The notes below the pieces were generated by a model. That model made no database searches. It was not told where the DNA came from and saw only the letters and a list, made by a program, of their open reading frames with translations. DNA of 11,544 nt from Planctomycetales bacterium. GTDB taxonomy: Bacteria; Planctomycetota; Planctomycetia; Isosphaerales; Isosphaeraceae. The position numbers and the translations under genes were made by a program. Below, piece after piece: positions 1 to 5,338 of this stretch. The stretch is taken from positions 1 through 11,544 of the forward strand of contig DAHZZC010000234.1 of the NCBI GenBank assembly GCA_027435495.1, written 5' to 3'. Numbering within the stretch: position 1 is the stretch's first letter; each line of letters begins with the position of its first letter.

Positions 1-662
1 CGGACCGGGTTGTAGCTCGCCCGGCTCGCCTTCACATGCGCGACCGTCCCGTCTTCGAACTCGATCCGGGCGTCGGCGACATCCTCGGCGTCACCGAAGA
101 CGCTCACCCCAACCGCTGCGACCGAATGCACCGGCGACCCCACCATCGAGAGAATCAAATCCAGGTCGTGGATCATCAGGTCGAAGACGACCCCAATGTC
201 CGTCGAGCGGAACGTGAAGGTGGAAAGACGCTCCGCGTCGAGGAACTTGGGGCGGATCGGCGTCTTTTCCAGCGCGCCGAGGGCCGGGTTGAATCGCTCG
301 ATATGGCCGACCTGGAGCACGGCGCCCGATGACCGGGCGATGTCGAGGATCTGCTCGGCCTCGTCGACCGACGGGGCCATCGGCTTCTCGATCAGCGTGG
401 CAATCCCTCGCGAGAGGAACGGCGCGGCAACCTCAAGGTGCAAGACCGTCGGAACAGCGACGACGACCGCATCAACCCGATCGACCAGCGCCCGGTGGTC
501 GTCGAAGGCGGCGACCTGGTGGCGATCGGCGATGAGGGCCGCGCGGTCGGGGCTGACATCGGCCACGCCAACCAGCCGGGCGCCGGGCATCTTCGAGAGG
601 ATCCGGGCGTGATGCTGGCCGAGATGTCCGACCCCAACCACGCCGACTCGCATCGGATTCAT
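1..662 (-). CDS. Gfo/Idh/MocA-family NAD(P)-dependent oxidoreductase, possibly a GnnA-like UDP-GlcNAc 3-dehydrogenase (3' part missing)
   Basis: The visible 220 residues form an N-terminal Rossmann fold, starting MNPMRVGVVGVGHLGQHHAR with a GxGxxGxxH nucleotide-binding loop at 10-18. The family's EKP motif is at 92-94 (K93 is the usual catalytic/cofactor lysine). A VGHIERFNP segment lies at 118-126 and DLMIHDLDL at 161-169, carrying the substrate-side Asp/His. The frame is open to the window edge, so the C-terminus is absent. I chose the start at 662 because its ATG overlaps the lpxA TGA as ATGA, implying translational coupling; an alternative ATG lies at 653. The family oxidises or reduces sugar and nucleotide-sugar hydroxyls. 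In some bacteria a member called GnnA oxidises the 3-OH of UDP-GlcNAc, and GnnB then transaminates it for LpxA. Position directly after lpxA makes that role plausible, but it is inference. The family call is secure and the substrate is not; no GnnB partner is visible. Confidence 0.88.
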   Translation of the reverse strand, partial: MNPMRVGVVGVGHLGQHHARILSKMPGARLVGVADVSPDRAALIADRHQVAAFDDHRALVDRVDAVVVAVPTVLHLEVAAPFLSRGIATLIEKPMAPSVDEAEQILDIARSSGAVLQVGHIERFNPALGALEKTPIRPKFLDAERLSTFTFRSTDIGVVFDLMIHDLDLILSMVGSPVHSVAAVGVSVFGDAEDVADARIEFEDGTVAHVKASRASYNPV

Positions 663-1471
663 GCGCTCGCCTTTCTCAACCGCTCCCGGGCACGGCCCTG
701 CCGCCCCTGGTGCTGTGCCTCGATGAAATCCAGGAGGCTCCGCACCTCCGCGCAGAGGTGCCCGTGAGATTCGAGAATCTTTGCCGCCTGCGAGGCCGAC
801 ATCTTGGCCCGGTAGATCAGCCGGTGGGCCTCGTGGAGGCCAGCGATCGACTCGGCCGAGATCCCATGCCGTCGAAGGCCGACGACGTTGACGCAACGGA
901 CCTTCGACGGGTTGCCGTCGACGATCATGAAGCGGGGAACGTCGTGGTAGATCCGCGAGAGACCGCCGACGTAGCTGTACTCGCCGAAGGTCACAAAGGG
1001 ATGAACGCCGACGCCTCCTGAGATCGTCACGAAGGATTCGACGTGGGTATGGCCCGCCAGAATCGTGTTATTGGCGATAATCACGCGGTCTTCGAGGATG
1101 CAGTCGTGAGCGACGTGAACGTGGACCATCAAAAGATTGTCGGAGCCGACGCGAGTGACGCCCTCGTCCTTCTCGCTCCCTCGGTGGATGGTCACGCCCT
1201 CGCGGAAGACGTTGCGGTCGCCGATCTCGACGCGAGTGGGCGTCCCCTTGTACGAAAGGTCCTGGGGCTCGCCGCCAATCGCGGCGTACGGGTGGACGAT
1301 GTTGTCCCGGCCGAGGACCGTCCGACCGAGGACGCAGACGTGGGCGATCAGGCGGGTGCCCCGGCCGATGATGACCTCGGGGCCGACGACACAATAAGGC
1401 CCGATCTCCACGTCCTCGTCAATCTCGGCGCGGGGGTCGATGCAGGCGGTGTCGGCAATCAGGGTGGCCAT
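659..1471 (-). CDS. lpxA: acyl-ACP--UDP-N-acetylglucosamine O-acyltransferase (LpxA)
   Basis: This 270-residue protein is close to the usual LpxA length (E. coli 262). It catalyses the first step of lipid A synthesis, transfer of a 3-hydroxyacyl chain from ACP to position 3 of UDP-GlcNAc, in the cytoplasm as a trimer. Left-handed beta-helix hexapeptide repeats fill about residues 1-180, followed by a helical C-terminal domain. The conserved run VEIGDRN...VTIHRG and the HVAHDC segment are clear; the histidine of AHDC (about residue 122) matches catalytic His125 of E. coli. The glycine pair at about 169-170 matches E. coli Gly173 of the acyl ruler, which suggests a long acyl chain is tolerated. 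The residue after the active-site-side His (about 157) is Pro where E. coli has Gln161. I preferred the start at 1471 over one 13 codons upstream because homologues begin here and a GGAGG lies 12 bases ahead. It follows lpxC-fabZ and overlaps the next gene by ATGA. Confidence 0.96.
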   Translation of the reverse strand: MATLIADTACIDPRAEIDEDVEIGPYCVVGPEVIIGRGTRLIAHVCVLGRTVLGRDNIVHPYAAIGGEPQDLSYKGTPTRVEIGDRNVFREGVTIHRGSEKDEGVTRVGSDNLLMVHVHVAHDCILEDRVIIANNTILAGHTHVESFVTISGGVGVHPFVTFGEYSYVGGLSRIYHDVPRFMIVDGNPSKVRCVNVVGLRRHGISAESIAGLHEAHRLIYRAKMSASQAAKILESHGHLCAEVRSLLDFIEAQHQGRQGRARERLRKASA

Positions 1472-1482
1472 GATCGCTGGAT

Positions 1483-1490
1483 CCCTCCGG
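1483..1490 (-). promoter_or_regulatory. lpxA ribosome binding site
   Basis: The minus strand reads CCGGAGGG here, with the GGAGG core ending 12 bases before the ATG at 1471. This Shine-Dalgarno match supports the internal start over the in-frame ATG at 1510, which would place this site inside the coding region. The spacing is slightly long. Confidence 0.55.
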
Positions 1491-1590
1491 AAGGGTTGAA
1501 GATGGGGCAAGGCCCAGCCGGCTTCCGTGCCGGATGGCCGCGGACCGAGACAAACGGGCGACGGATGGCCCCGATCCGTCCCCGAGCCGA

Positions 1591-2988
1591 TCAGGCCCCG
1601 ATCGCCTGCTCGTGCCGTGAGGCCCCCCGGCCGACGCTGGCGGCGGCCCGGCGGGCATCGACGATCGCAAAGCGGATCCGAGCCTCGGCCGCCAGCTCGC
1701 CGCAGACCCGCGCCCGGCCGGTCACAACCGCCGAGTGGTTCTTGATCCGATCGCCAATCACTTCCAGAACAAGCTGGTCGCCCGGAATGATCGGCCGCCT
1801 CAGCTTGATTGCGTCGACCGCCGCGATCAGCGCCAGCTTCCCCTCACGGGGAAGGCTGGATGCGAGCAGGACTCCGGCCGTCTGCGCCAGCGCCTCAACC
1901 ACGAGGACTCCAGGCATGATCGGCATCCCAGGCCAGTGCCCGGCGAAAAACGGCTCGTTGATGCTCACGTTCTTGATCCCCACAACTCGCTGGCGTGGGG
2001 TCAGCTCCAGAACGCGGTCGACCAGAAGGAACGGATACCGGTGCGGGAGCAGCCGCATGATCCCGGCAACGTCGATCGTCCCATCTTCACGGAGAGGAAT
2101 GGGCTCGACGACGCAGGGCGATTGGGCCGACCGAGCCGCCGCCTCGATCAACTTCCGCCCGAGCGCGGCATTGGTCTGGTGGCCCGATCGATGCGCCACG
2201 ATGAACCCTTGCAAGTCGGCCCCGACGAGAGCCAGATCGCCGACCATGTCGAGAACCTTGTGCCGGGCGCACTCGTCGGCATATCGGAGCGTGTTCCCCA
2301 CCACGCCGGAGCCGCCGAAGAGAAGTACGTCGGCCTCGGTGGTCCGGGTGCCGATCCCCGCCGCCCGGAGGGCCTGGGCCTCGGTTTCGAGGAGGAACGT
2401 CCGGCAGGAGGCGATCTCGTCACGGAACGATTCCGGCGTGATCGCCGCGCAGTAGCTCTGGGCGGGGATCGGAGCGCCCCGGCCGTAGTCGAGGTGGTAC
2501 GAGAGGGTCAGTCCGCCGCTGGGACCGGGCGGGTGGAACGCCAGAACGGCGTCCCCCTCGCGAACACAGATCGGCTCATCCACCGAGAGAACGGCCCGAT
2601 CGGCATCCTGATCGACCAGTCCGGCGGCGTCGATCGCCTCGACGAAGGCCCGACTGGATCCGTCGCATCCCGGGCATTCTGCGGAGTCGATTTCGACAAC
2701 CACGTTGTCGACCTGTAGGCCGGCCAGGGCGGCCATCACATGCTCGATCATCTCGACGGACGCCTGGCCCCGGCGGATGGTCGTGCGCCTCGGCGACGGG
2801 ACCACCGCCTCCAGTCGAGCCGGGATTCTCGGGCGGCCGGGCAAGTCCGACCGCTCGAAGACGATCCCCTCGTCGGTCCCGGCCGGGTGGAACCGGATCG
2901 TCACGTCGGCCCCGTGGAAGAAGCCGACCCCGCGAACCACCGCCGGGCGGGCGAGCGTCCGCTGCCGCCGGGTCCTCGTTTCGACCAT
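1591..2988 (-). CDS. lpxC-fabZ: bifunctional UDP-3-O-acyl-GlcNAc deacetylase / 3-hydroxyacyl-ACP dehydratase (LpxC-FabZ fusion)
   Basis: One 465-residue chain fuses two enzymes. Residues 1 to about 295 are LpxC, the zinc deacetylase that commits precursors to lipid A. The EH pair of the IEH motif is at 82-83, and HKVLDMVGD supplies zinc ligands H243 and D247 plus D251. H270 in the SGHQTN motif matches E. coli His265. Residues about 305-445 are FabZ, which dehydrates 3-hydroxyacyl-ACP in fatty acid synthesis. LLPHRYPFLLVDRV is at 313-326, catalytic H351 in GHWPG and E365 in VEALAQ. Both active sites look intact. The arrangement is known from Bacteroidetes, Chlorobi and planctomycetes, where the two activities compete for or share 3-hydroxyacyl-ACP. 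An AAGGGGA ribosome binding site sits six bases before the ATG. It lies between ompH and lpxA in one operon. Confidence 0.97.
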   Translation of the reverse strand: MVETRTRRQRTLARPAVVRGVGFFHGADVTIRFHPAGTDEGIVFERSDLPGRPRIPARLEAVVPSPRRTTIRRGQASVEMIEHVMAALAGLQVDNVVVEIDSAECPGCDGSSRAFVEAIDAAGLVDQDADRAVLSVDEPICVREGDAVLAFHPPGPSGGLTLSYHLDYGRGAPIPAQSYCAAITPESFRDEIASCRTFLLETEAQALRAAGIGTRTTEADVLLFGGSGVVGNTLRYADECARHKVLDMVGDLALVGADLQGFIVAHRSGHQTNAALGRKLIEAAARSAQSPCVVEPIPLREDGTIDVAGIMRLLPHRYPFLLVDRVLELTPRQRVVGIKNVSINEPFFAGHWPGMPIMPGVLVVEALAQTAGVLLASSLPREGKLALIAAVDAIKLRRPIIPGDQLVLEVIGDRIKNHSAVVTGRARVCGELAAEARIRFAIVDARRAAASVGRGASRHEQAIGA

Positions 2989-2994
2989 GCGCCG

Positions 2995-3001
2995 TCCCCT
3001 T
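2995..3001 (-). promoter_or_regulatory. lpxC-fabZ ribosome binding site
   Basis: The minus strand reads AAGGGGA, ending six bases before the ATG at 2988, a normal Shine-Dalgarno distance. It supports that start, since LpxC homologues begin with the same conserved segment. Confidence 0.5.
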
Positions 3002-3064
3002 CGCGTCGTCTCGCCCCAATCCTCGGAGAGTGTCCGAGTCGCGCCACGGAAGCGAGAGGGATGG

Positions 3065-3133
3065 CAGGTCAGGCGGGTTACGCCGGCGCTGACCTACCTG
3101 AATCGCTTCGCTTCTGGTACTCGGGTACCCCAG
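3065..3133 (-). other. intercistronic inverted repeats between ompH and lpxC-fabZ
   Basis: The 170-base gap holds two adjacent potential hairpins. The first has perfect 7-base arms AGGTCAG (3066-3072) and CTGACCT (3089-3095), with a smaller GGCG/CGCC stem nested at 3072-3084. The second runs 3114-3133, with arms CTGG..TAC and GTACCAG around CCGA on the minus strand. No T-run follows either, so a classic intrinsic terminator is unlikely. They could act in mRNA processing, stability or partial attenuation. The repeats are seen directly; the function is inference. Confidence 0.35.
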
Positions 3134-3159
3134 CCAATCCCAGCACGACCGCCAGGGCC

Positions 3160-3900
3160 TCACTGGCTGCCGACGGTCGCACTGCCGGGGGCCTGACCCT
3201 GGTGTCCCTGCGCCGGGGCGGGGCGGTCGGTCGGCTTGCCCAGCTTCTGGTAGCTCTGGTTGAGGTAGAAGACCACTTCCTTGGTAATGTCGTTACCGGG
3301 ATCAGAGTAGATCACCGGACGATTGACGGCAGCCATGACCGAGTTCGGATCGCTTCCGCTGGGAGGGGAGCTGGAAGACGTCAGCACGTGGGTGATCCCG
3401 CGGTGCTGAGCGACCCAGGCAGAGTAGGCCTGGACCTCCTTGTAAAGGGTCGCCATCATTTCAGCCTGGCGGTTGCTGATCTCGCGCTCGGCCGATTCCT
3501 TGGTCGCCTCGGCCTTGGCCTTCAGCTCGGTGAGGACGTTCTCCTGCTTGTGATAGTCCTCGGAGGTCGGGTTGAGCTTCTTCATCATCTCGTAGACCGA
3601 CCGCGCCTGCTCCTCCAGCCGCATCAGCTCGGCCTTGCGGACTCCGATGGCCGACTGGATCTCCTTGGTGGCCGCCTTCACCTTCTCGTAGTTCTTGAAG
3701 ACGTAGTCGAGGTCAATCGTGCCGACAATGGTCGGCTTGCCCGGCTTGAGAGAGGCGCTAGAGGCCGTGCCAGTGTTCGCTGCGGCGCCCTGGACCTGTC
3801 GATCGGCCTTGGGGGCCTGTGCCCGAGTCGTCCCGCCCAGCAAGACACAACCGGCGAGGCTCAGTCCGATCACCCGAATCTTCCGAGGCGAAACACCCAT
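3160..3900 (-). CDS. ompH: periplasmic chaperone of the OmpH/Skp family
   Basis: This 246-residue exported protein is longer than E. coli Skp (161). A signal sequence occupies about 1-27: basic MGVSPRKIR, then a hydrophobic stretch. LAGC at 15-18 fits a lipobox, yet the hydrophobic core continues past the cysteine and a TRAQA signal peptidase I site follows, so lipoprotein status is uncertain. The OmpH core begins near 57 (IVGTIDLDYVFKNYEKV), has a long charged coiled coil at about 75-165, and ends with RPVIYSDPGNDITKEV at 194-209, a typical family motif. A Pro/Gln/Gly-rich tail (221-246) is extra. Skp trimers hold unfolded outer-membrane proteins in the periplasm. Its place ahead of lpxC-fabZ and lpxA joins outer-membrane protein and lipid A assembly in one transcript. 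The start is fixed by a strong ribosome binding site. Confidence 0.88.
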   Translation of the reverse strand: MGVSPRKIRVIGLSLAGCVLLGGTTRAQAPKADRQVQGAAANTGTASSASLKPGKPTIVGTIDLDYVFKNYEKVKAATKEIQSAIGVRKAELMRLEEQARSVYEMMKKLNPTSEDYHKQENVLTELKAKAEATKESAEREISNRQAEMMATLYKEVQAYSAWVAQHRGITHVLTSSSSPPSGSDPNSVMAAVNRPVIYSDPGNDITKEVVFYLNQSYQKLGKPTDRPAPAQGHQGQAPGSATVGSQ

Positions 3901-3908
3901 CGGTACAA

Positions 3909-3917
3909 CTCCTTTTT
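3909..3917 (-). promoter_or_regulatory. ompH ribosome binding site
   Basis: The minus strand reads AAAAAGGAG, ending eight bases before the ATG at 3900. It is the strongest Shine-Dalgarno match in the window and lies in an A-rich, unstructured stretch, suggesting efficient translation of the first gene of the operon. Confidence 0.75.
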
Positions 3918-3991
3918 ACCGTGGTGGTGCGATCCAGAGTGACGGAGTCCCCTGGAGGTCCTTCCAGCCATGGACATGGACGCGCCGCACA

Positions 3992-4022
3992 GTCCGGGGG
4001 GACCGCGCGGTCTTCCCCCGAC
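3992..4022 (-). other. GC-rich hairpin in the ompH leader
   Basis: A 12-base perfect palindrome GACCGCGCGGTC (4001-4012) is flanked by CGGGGG (3995-4000) and CCCCCG (4015-4020), with only TT bulged. Outer pairs extend it to about 3992-4022. It lies downstream of the candidate promoter at 4042-4070, so it would sit in the ompH 5' leader. It also lies 3' of the TIGR03032 stop and could end that transcript, but no T-run follows. The structure is seen; its role (attenuator, terminator or mRNA stabiliser) is inference. Confidence 0.4.
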
Positions 4023-4041
4023 ACCGGGCCGAGACGGGGGC

Positions 4042-4070
4042 ATTCTGCCCCGAGGGCCCGGGATGGTCAA
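4042..4070 (-). promoter_or_regulatory. candidate sigma70-type promoter of the ompH-lpx operon
   Basis: On the minus strand TTGACC (4065-4070, five of six to the -35 consensus) is followed after exactly 17 bases by CAGAAT (4042-4047, four of six to the -10). Transcription would begin near 4035, giving a leader of about 135 bases before the ompH ATG that contains the hairpin at 3992-4022. Spacing and match are good for such GC-rich DNA, but planctomycete promoter rules are poorly defined. Confidence 0.45.
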
Positions 4071-4116
4071 GCCGAACCGGGCCGAGTCGACAGCGGATCC
4101 AGCGGATCCGGTCCGA

Positions 4117-5271
4117 TCAAAGTCCGCGCGGATCGGGAACCAGCCAGATCGGCGGGCCCTCGTCGGCCTCGCGGGTCACGCCGGAGAGCCAGGGATTCCG
4201 GAACGGAAGCAACTGGACCTCGAAGATCTCATCGATACCGGCGTGAAACTCCAGCCGGGCGACCTCGCGGCCAGCGGCCAGATCAACCACCGTGACCCCG
4301 CTACTCATCGGGGCCGGCCGCTCGGAGATCGGCAGATTGCTGAAGGTCGTCGACGACGGGTTCCGGAACTTCGAGAGCCCGACAAAGGCATAGCCGCCGA
4401 CAAACGCACAGCCCCGCGCGTAGCCCGGAACGTCCGCCACCGGCTCCACCAATCCCGACGAGGGATCGACCGCGACAATCCGGCCACGCCCCGATTCCAG
4501 CACCAAAACGTGACCGTTCAGCACCCGGGGCGAGTGCGGCATCGCAAACCCGCGCGCCACAATCTCTCCGGTGGCGACACCAATCAAGCAGCCGCCGCTG
4601 GACTTGTTCGGACGCCATCCCTCCGCGGTATCCGTCTCGCCAAGCGCCGTCACGTAGGCCGGACGACCACCGATCGTCGCCAGTCCGTTGAGGTGGCACC
4701 GATCCTCCGCAGCCAGCGCCGACACAAACCGCGGCTTCCACTTCGGCACGAAATTATGTATTGTATCGAACGTGCAAAGACAACTGAACAGCGTATTCAC
4801 CAACCAGAGATCGCCATGACACCACGCCATCTCGTGCGGATCAATGGGACCAGTGTAAAGCGCATGGCGGGGCAGAAAACAGGCATCGTACGAGCCCGGC
4901 GGGTTGAGCCGGGGTGCCAGCCCGGGCATGTTGCGAAAATGCCAGATCATATCTAGCGCCGCCACGGCAATCCCAGCTCCGTCGGGGTAGATGGCAATCC
5001 CCATCGGGCTCGGCAGGGTTCGGTAGGTCAGGTTCAGCTCTCGACCGTCGGCCGTCGGCGAGGCCAGAACGACCTGGCCAGCCTCGTAGGTCGTGATGAG
5101 CAGTGAGACTCCATGATGGGCCAGAAAACCAGGTAACGATCGGCTGTACTCGTGGTCGATCCGGCGCTTCGTCGGCTGGATCTGGGAAGAATCCGTCATG
5201 ATGAGAGGTCCAACTCCGCGGTACGTCGTCGAGCCGCCCGGCGATGGCCGGTCCGCTCTGGAACTCGACAT
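4117..5271 (-). CDS. TIGR03032 / DUF4915 family protein of unknown function
   Basis: This gene encodes 384 residues, or 360 if translation starts at the ATG at 5199, which I favour because homology-like sequence begins just after it (SLPGFLAHHGVSLLITTYEAGQ). Neither start has a clear ribosome binding site. The family signature is plain: DPHEMAWCHGDLWLVNT (144-160), then FSCLCTFDTIHNFVPKW (162-178) and AAEDRCHLNGLA (187-198). Repeating beta-strand segments with glycine turns (for example GHVLVLESGRGRIVAVDP, 253-270) suggest a beta-propeller-like fold; that is inference. No signal peptide or membrane segment is seen, so it is probably cytoplasmic. The family is common in planctomycetes and some cyanobacteria and has no assigned function. 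The stretch encoding about residues 158-176 uses several A/T-ending codons (AAT, AGT, TGT, CTT, ACA, ATA, CAT) that are scarce in neighbouring genes. Flanking genes give no clear functional hint. Confidence 0.9.
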   Translation of the reverse strand: MSSSRADRPSPGGSTTYRGVGPLIMTDSSQIQPTKRRIDHEYSRSLPGFLAHHGVSLLITTYEAGQVVLASPTADGRELNLTYRTLPSPMGIAIYPDGAGIAVAALDMIWHFRNMPGLAPRLNPPGSYDACFLPRHALYTGPIDPHEMAWCHGDLWLVNTLFSCLCTFDTIHNFVPKWKPRFVSALAAEDRCHLNGLATIGGRPAYVTALGETDTAEGWRPNKSSGGCLIGVATGEIVARGFAMPHSPRVLNGHVLVLESGRGRIVAVDPSSGLVEPVADVPGYARGCAFVGGYAFVGLSKFRNPSSTTFSNLPISERPAPMSSGVTVVDLAAGREVARLEFHAGIDEIFEVQLLPFRNPWLSGVTREADEGPPIWLVPDPRGL

Positions 5272-5338
5272 CCACAGTTTACGACACTCTCTCGCGTTTT
5301 CCTCCCACCAAATACCTCACGAACTACGAATATGCCGA
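5272..5338 (-). other. short A/T-richer gap upstream of the TIGR03032 gene
   Basis: This 67-base stretch between the 621-aa gene and the TIGR03032 gene is richer in A/T than its surroundings. On the minus strand it contains GGGAGGAAAA, about 30 bases before the upstream ATG, too far for that start. It may carry the TIGR03032 promoter, but I could not pick convincing -35/-10 boxes. No hairpin terminator for the upstream gene is evident. Confidence 0.25.

Noticed and set aside
1043..2455. Long plus-strand open frame (470 codons) opposite lpxA and lpxC-fabZ
   Set aside because: It lies antisense to two genes with complete conserved motifs, has a composition typical of GC-rich shadow frames (Arg, Ser, Pro, Ala) and no recognisable domain.
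3952..3967. Short inverted repeat CTGGAGG..CTTCCAG in the ompH leader
   Set aside because: The arms contain a mismatch and the stem is short; such repeats are expected by chance in GC-rich DNA.
4087..4112. Direct repeat GCGGATCC twice, near the TIGR03032 stop, considered as an attachment site or terminator
   Set aside because: It is only eight bases, overlaps the region just after the stop, and there is no integrase, tRNA or mobile gene nearby.
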